Source: Artemisia argyi
Lineage: Eukaryota > Streptophyta > Magnoliopsida > Asterales > Asteraceae
Reading direction: 5' to 3'
Length of the DNA: 64,000 nt
Assembly (NCBI GenBank): GCA_030686995.1
Contig: CM060680.1
Coordinates: 79,412,060 to 79,476,059, forward strand
Below are positions 1-12,119 of this stretch, piece by piece. The notes below the pieces were generated by a model. That model was not told where the DNA came from. It did not search any database and was given only the letters and a program-made list of their open reading frames with translations. Position 1 is the stretch's first letter; each line of letters opens with the position of its first letter. The translations under genes were made by a program, and so were the position numbers.

Positions 1-401
1 TTGAATTCGTTATCTATGATTTGAACTTGGACCTGCTTATTTTAAATGGTGTCGACTTCTCATTCACTTTTGATGTCTAATCAGATTTGGTTCTACTTAG
101 CCTTTGATACATTCGATTATAGGTTGCGTTGTGATGGCTTTTTTGCTTGACTCACGAAGAGGCACCAACGAGGAGTTGGTTTAATCTTTGTTTTGATTGT
201 CAACAAACCCACATAGGGACGTTGTTACTCCTTGTTTTGGGTACGAATAGACTTCGAGAGCATTGCTTTGTGTTGTTTCCAAATCACCAGGGTGCACCCC
301 AACGGGGTACATTTAAATGAGGTTTCGAACATGACGAGACACCCCGAAGGTGTTTGTCACTTGGTCTAACACCAGTCCATGAAAAAAGCTCAAGGTCTTG
401 T

Positions 402-410
402 TATATAAAG
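402..410 (+). promoter_or_regulatory. TATA-like box in chromovirus-type LTR
   Basis: TATATAAAG in the upstream part of the plus-oriented LTR is a reasonable U3 TATA box. No transcription start can be proven from sequence. Confidence 0.35.
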
Positions 411-520
411 CGTTCGAGTCGGATTTTAAACCTTGCATCATGGCTCCTGCCCTCGCCTCAAAAACTGCCCAAGCAGGCGTTTAAGCAGATACACGTATAG
501 GTATCATGCCCAAACCTAAG

Positions 521-523
<3 letters not shown>

Positions 524-571
<48 letters not shown>
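524..571 (+). repeat. Poly(A) tract, 48 bp
   Basis: Uninterrupted run of 48 A. It has no adjacent retroposon body that I recognise and lies inside the LTR, so it is probably a simple-sequence expansion. Confidence 0.9.
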
Positions 572-572
<1 letters not shown>

Positions 573-977
573 ATGTGTGCGTGACTGGGCCAAAGCCCAT
601 TAGCGTTAAAGAGTAATTATGTGTTTCGTTCTGGGCTAAAAGCCCATCATGTGCCAAATCAATAGGGCCCAACCGTGGAGTGTGGATACATTCATTTAGC
701 ATTCGACTCACTTTCCGATCGCTCATTTGATTCCAACTTAGTTTCCTTTATTATTCCATACGACTCAGTTTTAAAACTTGTAATCAAAACCAATTATTTT
801 ACACCGTTAAACCATCATATATATTTAAACTTATAAAAACCAACTTAAATTTTTATAACTTATAAAACAACTAACTTCTTGAAATATATATTCTTTATAA
901 CCTATATTTACCACGAGAAATCAAAATATATACGCGGACCATGCCCAATTTTATAAACAAATCCTGCAAGTGTATTT

Positions 978-1190
978 AAATACAAATGTTTTAAAATAAA
1001 ACTCTTACTTAAAGACATTTATTTACTTACTATCAATAATAAGTTAATAAATACAAACGTTTTAAAATAAAACTCTTACTTAAAGACATTCAATTACTTA
1101 CTATCAATAATAAGTTAATAAATACAAACGTTTTAAAATAAAACTCTTACTTAAAGACATTTATTTACTTACTATCAATAATAAGTTAAT
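978..1190. repeat. Tandem repeat, 3 x 71 bp
   Basis: Three consecutive copies of a 71-bp AT-rich unit beginning AAATACAAA and ending ATAAGTTAAT, starting at 978, 1049 and 1120. They differ by only a few bases, so the duplication is recent compared with the rest of this LTR. Confidence 0.9.
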
Positions 1191-2348
1191 ACTCATAAAT
1201 ATTTAGATGTATACATACAAAATTTTGATAACTTTATTCTTAGTTTTCTCCGACGACGTCTAATATTCTTTACCTTCCGCACTTCGTCTCTTAATTATCG
1301 TCAAACCAGAAATCCTATTCGTTCTCGATACGTAAGCACTTCCAAAAGCCAAAACTATTTTTCAAACTTAAATGCTGCCACACAAGCAACTATAACAAAA
1401 ATGTTTTGAAAACTTTTAAAACTTATTTACGTTTCATCGAGTCTTGAACTAGAACTGCAAACTAAATTATGCCATACTATCTAGGTCACGCGTCGGAGCT
1501 ACCACCTACTATTTGACTCTATTGCATTTCAGATTACTACTACTGAGGTGAGTTCATAGTCCCAATTTTTACTATGTTTTCAAATCCCGTGGGGAGATAC
1601 ATGCTATAAATCTGAACACAAATGTTTTTCTGTATGCTATCTTGATTGATATTGCCTAAGCTACCGCTTTTGCCAAAAGTCCCTCATATCATGACCCATT
1701 AATCACTTGCAAGAGAACGCGAATATAGTGAATAGATCTATTGGCAGTTGACGCCCCATTTGAAGTTAGCCTGAGATGCTAACCGAATGCACTATATTCG
1801 AATAACTTAGGAACTGGTAAACTCCTATTACCCGAGGGCCCTATTACCTGCATCATATTATTATGTGTAGGCTTCCATCCCATAAGATTTTTATATATCT
1901 CTTATGGCAGCATAACAGTGTTAAGGTTTGCGTGTCATGAGGCTTAGTGCAATATCCTACATTACGGTGTTACTGTTTTACTACTATTTGGCTTGTGTTC
2001 AAATTATTATAACTTAAACACTGTGGATTCACTCAACCTTTGTGTTGACCCTTTTTGCATGTTTTATCTCAGGTAACTAAATAACATCTATGGCACGGAG
2101 TGGATCAGGGCACCCTTTTGGATTTCACCCAAAAATGTTATCATTCACTTTTTTTCAAAACGTTTTCATTGTGTATTTCTAAACTCATTAAACCCGTTGT
2201 GGCTACTCTGATTTTATGTTTGATGAATGATAACAAACTTTATCAAAACGACTCTTTTGTGTCGTTTTCTATGATTATGGCAATGTTTCTATGAAGTAAT
2301 ACCCCGATTAGACTTCCGCTGCTTCAGTTTGATTTTCGGGGTGTTACA

Positions 2349-3090
<742 letters not shown>

Positions 3091-3327
3091 TGTCTATAAA
3101 AGGAACACATGATTATGTATTATGTACACGTTCGAAAAACAAGTTTTAGTATTATTCAAAGATCCATAAAGGATCATAGCATTCTTAGTATTCTGTGTTT
3201 ATACTTGTGTTTATTTCCGCTTTAAGATACAAGTTATAGAGACTTTCTATTAGTGTGTTTGTGATTACATAAACATTACTAACGATCCACGATTGCTCAA
3301 AGATCTATCAAGTCCTAAGGTTCAACA
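3091..3327 (+). repeat. C1 5' LTR remnant (R/U5 side)
   Basis: The sequence between the SIRE LTR fragment and the PBS ends in CA two bases before TGGTATCAGAGC, so it is the 3' end of C1's 5' LTR. CTATAAAAGG at 3094-3103 would make a good TATA box. The upstream U3 is missing or displaced to the left by the SIRE insertion. No matching 3' LTR copy is visible in the window. Confidence 0.6.
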
Positions 3328-3329
3328 AG

Positions 3330-3341
3330 TGGTATCAGAGC
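3330..3341 (+). other. C1 primer binding site
   Basis: TGGTATCAGAGC is the usual plant copia PBS complementary to the 3' end of initiator methionine tRNA. It lies two bases after the LTR end. Confidence 0.85.
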
Positions 3342-3423
3342 CTCGGGAGAGTCTCTGTGATACTAAGAACATCCATCTTACACCCTCACAATCAAAAGAC
3401 AACCAAAACAATCAAAATAACCA

Positions 3424-6103
3424 ATGGCTGGATCAGATGCTACTCAGAACCAAAACACCACATCTTTCTAACAACTAACTCTCACAAACAGTAATGCCAA
3501 ATTCCCATACCTTAAGAATGCATAGGAGTATGAATTGTGGTCTATGAAAATACAAAATTGGATCACCAATATTGACTGGAATCTTTGGAAAGTTGTCCGT
3601 AAGGGCAACAGTTTGAAGAAACACGTCAAAGATGCTGATGGGGTTGTTACCATTATGGGTCCTAAAACTGCTGAAGAGGTACTAGCTGTTCAGAGAGAGA
3701 ATAAAGTTAGAACTATTCTCCTTCAGGCTATACCAGATGATCACATGGGTGACTTTCACTTCATGGAAGATGCTAAGGACATATGGATGGCAATCAAGGC
3801 TAGGTTTGGTGGGAACGAGGAGCCAAGGAGGATGAAGAAATCCATGCTGAAACAGCAGTTTCAAGAATTCCAAATATCTGAGGAAGAAGGCATCCACAAG
3901 GGTTATGACAGATTCCATAGGATCTTGAGTCAATTAAATTAGCTGAAGGCTAGACCAGACAATGAGGAGTGCAATGCTAAGTTCCTAAGATCTTTGCCAC
4001 CATCTTGGTTGCAAGTAAGAATTGCACTCAAAGCTAAAGGTGGATTGGATATGCTCTCTTTTGATGATCTCTACAACAGACTTAAATCTATTAAGCCTGA
4101 TGTCAGAAGTCCCATTCGTACATCCACTCACTCAGCCTTTGTGAGCACCACATCTAATCAGATAACTCATGCCTCAAGCCCATATTCCTCAGCATCATCT
4201 TCCCACATCATCACTAAATCAAATCCTCAACCAAAATCCAGTAATGTAATGGAAGAGGTACTTCACTCTTTTGGTGCTGATTATGAACATCAGCATCAAC
4301 TAGCTTATGAGGATTTTGAACAGTTGGATCCACTGGATATGGAAGAGATGAACTTGAAATGGCAGTTGGCCATGATTTCTCTGAACATCAAGAGGTTTGA
4401 GAATAAGTCTGGGAGAAAGTTTGGTTTCAAGGGAAGAGATCCAGCAAGATTTGACAGAAGAAAGGTCAAGTGCTTCACTTGTGGTCAGATGGGTCACTTC
4501 TCAAGAGAATGCAAGGATAGGAAGGCTGGTGATGAGGTTAGATATACTACCTATCAGCAGAGTCAAGTGGAAGCTGGAACCTCTAAAGCTGGATCTTCCA
4601 AAGCTTTGGTCACTCTGGATGCCCATGTCAACTGGACAGTTCATGAGCCTGCTGATGATGAAACTTCTGGTTTTGAGCAGGTTTCTATGCTGGCACACTG
4701 CACTACAGAGGATCAGCATGATCAAGTTGCCTTGATGGGCATCTCTCAGGTACATAACTGTGTTTTTGGTTGTAGTGAAAGATATAATGAACTTAAGGAA
4801 GCTTATGATGAATTGAAACCTAAATATAATGAATGCTATGTAGAAGTTGAGGCTTATAAACAGGCTTTAAAAACTTTAGAAAGACAAAAAAATATGGTTT
4901 CAAAAGAATCAGCTTGCTTATGATGAAAAGATAAGGGTGTTAGAAAGTGAATTAGAATGTACTAAGATTGATTTAAGGCGTACTGAGAAAGAAAAAGCTG
5001 ATGTAGTTTCAGAAAACAAAGTGCTGAAAGAGAAACTAGATGAGGAAGTAGCTAGACATAAAACATGGTTAATATCAGGTGATAACTTAGCTAGCTTACT
5101 CTATGGTAGTCAATCTGTTAACTCTGGAATAGGTTCAGGTTTTAAGAAGTATGTTGGTTTAGAAGCTAGGAATGATCTAGGTAAATCAACACCAGCAGGA
5201 TTAGCTAATTATGTAAAAGAAGGAGAATTACATATTGTACCTGGACCTATTAGAGGAGAACATATGCCCATTGACCTTTCCATTTCTATAGACTTTGATG
5301 GATCACACCATCTTTATGGCAAAAAGTCAAGTGACTTGCCAGACCCTGATTCTAAATCTACTGACTTTGTCTCTTGTTCTGACAGCGACAAGTCCTCTGA
5401 CCAAGGGTCTACTACATATACCAGTTGTGATTCAAGTGAAAACTCAGACCTTCCCAAGACCTCACCCAAGACTCCCTACAAGCCTGTTAAAGTTACTGCT
5501 GATTCAAAGACAGTTTCCTCTAAAGACTTGTCAATTAATTCTTTGTAAAACAATGTTTTTAATTCTGTCAAAAACAATTCTGTTAATGTTTGTGGTTTGA
5601 ATGCTTTTGCATGTAATGGAACATCTTTCACTTTGAATAAATCTTCTAAAAAGAAGAAATGCTTTGTGTGTGGAAGTAAATTTCATTTAATTAAGGATTG
5701 TAATTTTCATGAGCAAAGAATGGGTGTATGTGCTAGTCAAAAGAAACCTAGACCAATGTGGAGAAATGTTAATGATATACCATCTTTTGTTCCACAAGCA
5801 ACTTATAAAAACAGCAAATACAATTCTGCTGATACACCTTCTCCTTGGAGAAGATCTGTTGCTAGACCATATGTGAGACCAACTAGTTCTTATTTTCATA
5901 ATGGTTATAGGCCTAGATATTTTGACTCAATGTATGTTGGTGGAGGATATTGGGATACTGTTGTGAAGCCCTCAGCAGGTTGTTCTTGGACTCAAAAGGG
6001 ACCTAATTTTCAAAGAAGGCCCAAGAACAATGGTGGATCTTATACATCTACATGGCCTAACTCTTATGATCCACAAGGCAGGCTCAAGTCAGCAATGACT
6101 TGA
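3424..6103 (+). pseudogene. gag: C1 gag, broken (Ty1/copia capsid/nucleocapsid)
   Basis: Structural protein of the C1 particle. The likely start is the ATG at 3424. In-frame stops follow near 3469 and 3526 and at 3940-3942, then a frame change in an A-rich run near 4885-4893 and a stop at 5546. Visible parts: a UBN2-type gag region (about 3535-4110, with RFGGNEEPRRMKKSMLKQQF and the conserved LRSLPPSW), a CCHC knuckle (CFTCGQMGHFSREC, about 4471-4512), a coiled-coil-rich stretch (about 4780-5060) and a second CCHC knuckle (CFVCGSKFHLIKDC, about 5661-5702). Two well-separated knuckles and a long acidic Ser/Asp linker make this gag larger than usual. It is not functional. Confidence 0.85.
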
Positions 6104-6115
6104 GTCTCCAATGTG

Positions 6116-6150
6116 TACTAACATTTTGTATAATTTTGTTGTTGTTGTAG
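6116..6150 (+). promoter_or_regulatory. Possible splice branch point and acceptor before C1 protease
   Basis: TACTAAC (6116-6122), followed 27 bp later by the T-rich GTTGTTGTTGTAG ending at 6150, looks like a plant branch point plus 3' splice site. It lies between the gag stop and the protease. No donor is identified, so splicing is only a possibility. Confidence 0.3.
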
Positions 6151-6180
6151 GATCATCCCCTGAAAAGTAAAGAATTAGGA

Positions 6181-8999
6181 ATTGTAGATAGTGGTTGTTC
6201 CAGGAGCATGTCAGGAAACAAGGATAAGATGCATGATTTTGTACCTATAGAAGGAGGAGGCAATGTGACTTTTGGTGGAGGAGATGGTAGAATCACTGGG
6301 AAAGGCACAATCAGAACACCTCTGTTGGATTTTGAGAATGTATACTATGTGAAGGAACTGCAACATTTAAACTTGTTCTTAGTATCACAAATTTGTGACA
6401 CCAAGAATAAAGTCTTCTTCTCTGAGGATGAATGTCTTGTGCTTTCTAAAGACTTCAAACTTCCAGAAGATACAACCATTCTGCTAAGAGTTCCTAGAAA
6501 CTTCAATTTGTACACATTCAATTTGAATGATGTCCAACCTGAAGGTGATCTAACATGTTTGGTGGCCAAAGCATCCCTGGATGAATCTACAAGATGGCAT
6601 AGAAGGATGGCTCATGTGAATTTCAAGACCATTAACAAGCTTTCTAAACTTTGTCTTGTTCAGGGACTTCCTTCAGAAGTCTTCACCAATGAACATAACT
6701 GTGTTTCCTGTAACAAAGGAAAGCAACACAGAGCCTCATACAAAGCCATAACAACTGTGAGCACCATCTCAGAACCTTTTCAGTTGCTGCACATGGATCT
6801 ATTTGGTCCAACTCAAATCAGAAGTATTGATCATAAGTACTTCTGCCTGGTAATCACTGATGATTATAGCAGGTTTTGTTGAGTATTCTTTTTGAAAACT
6901 AAAGATGAAACATCTCCAATTTTAAAAGAATTCATTACACTTATTGAAAACCAGCTAAACAAAAAGGTTAAAGGCATTAGGTGTGGTAATGGGACAGAGT
7001 TCAAAAATGTTGTATTATTAGAACTTTGTCAGTCTAAAGGGATAAAAAGGGACTATAGCACTCCAAGAACCCCACAACAAAATGGGGTTGTTGAAAGAAA
7101 GAATAGGACCTTAATAGAGGCAGCAAGATCCACGCTTGCAGACTCTAAATTACCCATTATGTTTTGGACTGAAGCAGTAAGCACTGCTTGTTATGTTTTG
7201 AACAGGGTATCCATTACTAGACCTCATTTCAAGACACCTTATGAACTTCTCACTGGGAAAGTTCCTGAAATTCATTACCTTAAACCTTTTGGTTGTAAAG
7301 TGACCATTTTGAACACTAGTGATTCACTAGGAAAATTTGATGGAAAAGCTGATGAGGGGTATATTGTGGGTTATTTAGCTCATAGTAAGGCCTATAGGGT
7401 TTACAATTTACATGCTAAAAAGATTGAGGAGACCCTTAACCTGAGATACCTAGAAGATCAGCCTAATGTTCAGGGACAAGGTCATGTTTGGTATTTTGAC
7501 CTGGATTACTTGACTGATCACTTGGGCTATACTAGACTTGTTTCTAACCAATCTGCAGGTACAAAAGAGTCCCCGACTAACAATGCAGGTACCCTGGATG
7601 ATGACTCTGATAGTGAATCTGAGCAAGATGAACAAACCATTATTGTACCTTCTTTTCCTCCTAACCCATTTGCAGGTGATCATTCTGATGATGAGTATGA
7701 AGATGAGTCACACTATGCAGAGGACCTTGCTAGACTCAAGACGCAAGAACATGCAGTCACTCAAGAAGCTGAGAGGCTTGGTGAGAAGTTTGCAAGAGAT
7801 ACTGAGGCATTACTCAAACAATCAGCACAAGCAGTCAGTGGAAACTAGGATTCTGCTGACAATTCTACTGAAGGTTCTCCTGTTTCTTCTGACATGATCA
7901 AATCTGCTGATAGTCCTGCTACACAATCTCCAATCTCTACTAGTGTGTCCACAGACATTGGAAAACCATATACAAGATTTCCTAGTCCTTCTAATCTTGG
8001 TCATCACCAACCCAAAGCTGGAATCTGCACCTACTCTTCCTATGACAGTGATTTTGGACCCACAGTGAACAATCTTGACACCACAATTGATGTCAACCCC
8101 ACTGCAACAAAAAAGGATCAACATTACTCATCCTCAATCAAAGATTATTGGAGATCCTCAAGCACCTGTTAGAACTAGAAGTACTGTGAAAAATACTTAG
8201 TATGGTGAAGTTGCTTTTATTTCCTATGTCTCAAATCAACAAAGGGACAATCATACAGACTTTAAGCATTGTTTGTTTGCTTGCTTTCTTTCTCAAATGG
8301 AGCCAACCAGTGTTCCTCAAGCACTTGCTTATTCAAGTTGGCTTGAAGCTATTCAAGAAGAGATGCCACAATTTAAGAATCAGCAGGTTTGGATACTGGT
8401 ACCTCTCCCTGATGGAAATTTTGCAATTGGGACAAAATGGATTTTGAAGAACAAAAGAGATGCAAGGAGTATTGTGGTGAAAAACAAAGCAAGATTAGTG
8501 GCTCAGGGGTTCAGGCAAGAGGAAGGCATAGACTATGATGAAGTCTTTGCACCAGTGGCTAAAGTTGAGGCAATTAGAATCTTCTTGGCCTATGCATCTT
8601 ATATGGGTTTCATGGTGTATTAGATGGATGTAAAAGGTGCTTTTCTGTATGGTGAAATTGAAGAGGAGGTATATGTCACTCAACCCAAAGGATTTAAAGA
8701 CCTAGATCATCCAAATCATGTGTACAAGGTTGTAAAAGCTCTCTATGGACTACATCAAGCAACAAGAGCTTGGTAGGCTAGGCTTTCTGCATTTCTGCAG
8801 AAGCATGGTTACAGAAGAGGTGCCATTGACAAAACACTCTTTCTAAAGAAAAACTCCAGGGATATCATTCTTGTGCAAGTTTATGTGGATAACATCATCT
8901 TTGGCTCCACTAAAGAAGAATGGTGCAGGGAGTTTGAGGACTTAATGAAGGGAGAGTTTCAGATGAGTGCTATGGGGGAGCTTACTTTCTTCTTGGGTT
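6181..8999 (+). pseudogene. pol: C1 pol, 5' part (PR-INT-RT), broken
   Basis: Order of domains: aspartic protease (DSGCS, about 6187), GAG-pre-integrase with HHCC zinc residues (WHRRMAH ... CVSCNKGKQH, about 6595-6730), integrase core (LHMDLFGP near 6790; [12 protein letters not shown] near 7070), then RT (about 8330-8999). Breaks: TGA at 6879-6881, TAG at 7846-7848, a degraded linker to about 8270, TAG at 8621-8623, TAG near 8774. The RT active site reads YVDN at about 8881-8892 where YVDD is required, so a catalytic aspartate is lost. Most defects are the kind produced by C-to-T or G-to-A change. The ORF ends at the Athila-type insertion and continues at 53763. Confidence 0.9.
8995..8999. 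repeat. Target-site duplication (left), GGGTT
   Basis: GGGTT precedes the LTR start TGATAACG at 9000. The same five bases follow the LTR end (...ACATCA) at 53763-53767. Removing everything between restores continuous copia RT reading, so the call is firm. Confidence 0.95.
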
Positions 9000-9340
9000 T
9001 GATAACGCTCAAAGTTAACATGTTTTTATAAGCGTTATTAGTGTTTTTGTGTATGTTATTTGGTTGTTTTTATATGCTTTTGCCACTAAATCGTATCAAA
9101 GTATGTTTTTGTAGCATATGTAGCCAAATGTAGGAAAAATGGAGAAAAAGTGAAGAAAATGAAGTATATGCGATTACACGAAGATTCCCATGTTTAAAAG
9201 TCCAATCTGTGACGCATTTCATAAGCAGAACCTAAGTTTTGTCATCTCAAAGATCCAAGTTCAGAGTTAATCAAGTTTGGATAGTGCATAAAGAACTACA
9301 CAAGGAAAAGTCAAAGTCCAAAGCAACCAGAACCTACCAT

Positions 9341-9419
9341 CCGATCGGTTGGAGTACAACCGATCGGATAGCCACAATTACCACATCCATCCGATCGGTG
9401 CCAACCCGCAACCGATCGG
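9341..9419. repeat. Cluster of four CCGATCGG palindromes in LTR
   Basis: CCGATCGG occurs at 9341, 9360, 9391 and 9412, embedded in ATCCGATCGGT or ACCGATCGGAT in alternating orientation. In the 3' LTR two of the equivalents have decayed by CpG loss (CTGATCAG near 33515; CCGATTGG near 33547). Confidence 0.85.
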
Positions 9420-9514
9420 ATGGACATCTCTGCCTGTTTATACCAACTTCTTGTGCATGAATCTTGGTCTTTTGTCCTATTGTTCTAGGCCCTTCTTAGT
9501 GTCTGTTGTCCAAT

Positions 9515-9756
9515 GTTAGGTTTTATAGTTGAGTTGATAAATACAAAACTACAAGTGAAGAATGAAGACAATGCAAAATACAAGGGACTTGCTTTACAAA
9601 GAAGTTATTTCAATATAGTCATTCGTAATATTTTGTAACCCTAGTTCTCTATTATATAAAGAGAATATAGGGAATAGGTTATTTGTACGTACAAGATGTA
9701 AAGTCCAGGAAAGATGAGATGAGGTCTAAACAACCTCGAGCTACAACGATCCTATA
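9515..9756 (+). repeat. 5' LTR of the 2.6-kb element
   Basis: Starts TGTTAGG and ends CCTATA (CCTACA in the 3' copy). Contains the TATA box TATATAAAG at 9653-9661. Confidence 0.93.
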
Positions 9757-11876
9757 GGTGGTATCGGAGAGGGTTGCTCGTGATATCTAGGGATTCATCA
9801 AGGTTTTTATCGAAGAGAAACGGTTATGGAGAAGGTAAGATTGGTTTCTAATCACTGTTAAAAGGTTAGCGTATTATTATTCTTAAAAGACAACTGGTCA
9901 ATATTATGTTTTCTAACCTTTACTCATTATTGGCCAATCATGATAACAATTCTCAACTGATTACTTCAATTAAATAATTGGTCATCATGGGATTTAATGA
10001 AAGTGTTGTCCTCATTGGTTATTGTTAAGAAGTTTGTCATTTATTACTATTCGTTTATTATCAGAAATCATATCGGATTGATTTATTTATCGTCGGTTGT
10101 GGGGACGAGACATTAAATTGGTTGGAATGGTATATTTATGGATATTCGTTGTTTTTGATAATGAAGAGAAGCAAATGAGGTTACTGGTATATTGAATGCA
10201 GTATAATAATAAAGATTTGTCATCTTGCGCATCACAAAAGTTATTCTCTTACTGAACTGAAAATGTGATTGTCACCTAGTGCATAAGAAGATTGATTCAA
10301 GTGATAATTTAATCATGGGTCAATGGTAATATTTTCGTGGTTGGTTATTGGTTAGATTGGTTTACATGCTTTTGTCCCTACACGATGACACTAGCAAAAA
10401 GGATGTGAATTAAATACTGAATGTTTTATCGGTAAAGGGACATAGCAGTAAGGTTAAGAAGGTTTGTTGTCTATGGTATGCATGTTAACCTCGTATCATT
10501 AATATGTATGTGGTTTGCATTGTGCTGTCTGATTCAACAATAAATTAAACCTCGTATCATTCATTGTTGAGATTTTGACTGATGGAATTAGTGGGTCAGG
10601 TAAGAATTTAGTAACGTAATACTATCAAATTCGTTGGTGAGACATCAATGTTGCTGCTGTTGTCGTTTATTGTGAGCTAGTGGTTTGGAATTGATATATG
10701 CAAACTGATTGGAGATATTGGTTTATGCCGCTATGAAAATTAAAGTGCTGCTTGGTATATCATTCTACTGCTCGAATAGTTTGTACTCTACTACTGCTCA
10801 AAGGAATGTTTCTATTCGATACTACTGCTAGTTATATTTTTCTGCTGCTGCACGTCAAAGATTTTACTGCTAGCTTTAGTAAACTGCTGCTCGTTTGAAA
10901 CTTACTACTGCCGCGATTATTGCTTTAAGAGATGGATTGACACACACATGGGTTATTTGATTTACACACACAAGGAATATTGGTTTGGTTTTTGTTCTTA
11001 AAGGTTTACAAAGGCTCGGTATTTCATTCTTATAGGATTAATTGATTACGAAGAAGATTAATTATCACATATTTGATGTTGTAGTTGAGTTTCACAAGTT
11101 TGTGTTCTTATCATATCTCAAAGTGGGTATTACACTTTGAAGATAACTTGTTAGTTTTATACGGTGGTGACGAAGACTTGTCAAATCTAGTTTTCATAGG
11201 TCAAGGGGAGGATGGACGAAGACCTAGTTAACTACCACTTGAAGGAGTTACGTTATTGTGCTCAGTGTCTCATTGAAGATGAGGATTTTGTCAAGGGATT
11301 GCGGTCTACTTATATTTCACAGATTTATTTATAAGTTTGGAGTCACAAGGATAGTACAAGACATAAGACACAAGTTTGGGTTATTTTACTTCTTCATCAA
11401 ATTCATTATATTTGGTTTTCTTCACATATGATCATTACATAGAGCCTACAGAATTAAAGAATCAAGAGATGGTTAACACTTGGATTTTAGGGGAAGCATT
11501 TTCTATAGTGTTTAATCATTGACATGCATCATTCGAGGGGAAGATTTTTGCTATTGTGAATTGGTATTACTACTGATGGTTTAAGTTTCTATTGCCTTAA
11601 TTTCCTTTTTAGTAAGCTTTTTGGTGTACATTCATGGAGAGTATCTTAAGGCATTAGAAGGTTGGATTAGAAGTGTGATATTTGTTCGTGGTGGTCGAAA
11701 TCAAAGTTGCTTCTGCTTAGCTTCTCCTAGTGGATAATGATAAAAAGGGGAAGAAGAGTCTACTTGAAGATTTGCAACTTGAAGATCCTTGGTGGTACAT
11801 GGTGAGCTTAAGGGGAAGATTGTTTCATTCATGAAGATCAAGACGAAGGCTTTGTAATTATCAACTAGGGGAAGAT
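9757..11876 (+). other. Interior of the 2.6-kb element, apparently non-coding
   Basis: No ORF of useful length and no recognisable protein motif on either strand. A stretch at about 10740-10920 is rich in imperfect CTGCT/ACTGCT repeats. Five AGGGGAAG motifs (11489, 11536, 11746, 11811, 11867) lie in the last 400 bp; the last is the PPT at the LTR. Confidence 0.75.
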
Positions 11877-12119
11877 TGTTAGGTTTTATAGTTGAGTTGA
11901 TAAATACAAAACTACAAGTGAAGAATGAAGACAATGCAAAATACAAGGGACTTGCTTTACAAAGAAGTTATTTCAATATAGTCCTTCGTAATATTTTGTA
12001 ACCCTAGTTCTCTATTATATAAAGAGAATATAGGGAATAGGTTATTTGTACGTACAAGATGTAAAGTCCAGGAAAGATGAGATGAGGTCTAAACAACCTC
12101 GAGCTACAACGATCCTACA
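11877..12119 (+). repeat. 3' LTR of the 2.6-kb element
   Basis: Starts TGTTAGG after AGGGGAAGAT and ends CCTACA. TATATAAAG is at 12016-12024. TSD TCCAA follows at 12120-12124. Confidence 0.93.

Larger units (their letters stand above)
1..2348 (+). mobile_element. Chromovirus-type LTR, 3' part, cut by window edge
   Basis: The last ~55 bases (CTTCCGCTGC ... GGTGTTACA) match the reverse complement of the LTR start at 33557 and 37620. A second matching block near 2030-2075 contains TTGCATGTTTTATCTCAGG. So this is a diverged LTR of the same broad Ty3/gypsy family, in plus orientation. No met-tRNA PBS follows at 2349, so it is a 3' LTR or a solo LTR. The start lies outside the window (the related LTR is about 3.4 kb). 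Only short spurious ORFs are present. It contains a TATA-like site, a poly(A) run and a 3-copy tandem repeat, listed separately. Confidence 0.7.
3091..8999 (+). mobile_element. Ty1/copia element C1, left part (LTR remnant, gag, pol up to RT)
   Basis: A decayed plus-strand copia element with the order LTR remnant, met-tRNA-type PBS, gag with zinc knuckle, protease, integrase, RT. It stops abruptly inside RT at 8999 and resumes in the correct frame at 53763 after the Athila-type insertion. Stops and frame breaks show it cannot encode its own proteins. The gag resembles copia elements I know from Asteraceae (memory, not a search). Confidence 0.9.
9515..12119 (+). mobile_element. Non-autonomous copia-like LTR retrotransposon, 2.6 kb (TRIM/LARD-like)
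   Basis: It has TGTTAGG...CCTACA termini, 242/243-bp LTRs (9515-9756 and 11877-12119), TSD TCCAA at 9510-9514 and 12120-12124, a PBS resembling the met-tRNA type (GGTGGTATCGGAGAGG after 9756) and a PPT (AGGGGAAGAT) before the 3' LTR. By eye the LTRs differ at about two substitutions and one 1-bp gap, so insertion was recent. The 2.1-kb interior encodes no recognisable gag or pol, so the element depends on proteins from an autonomous copia relative. Confidence 0.95.
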
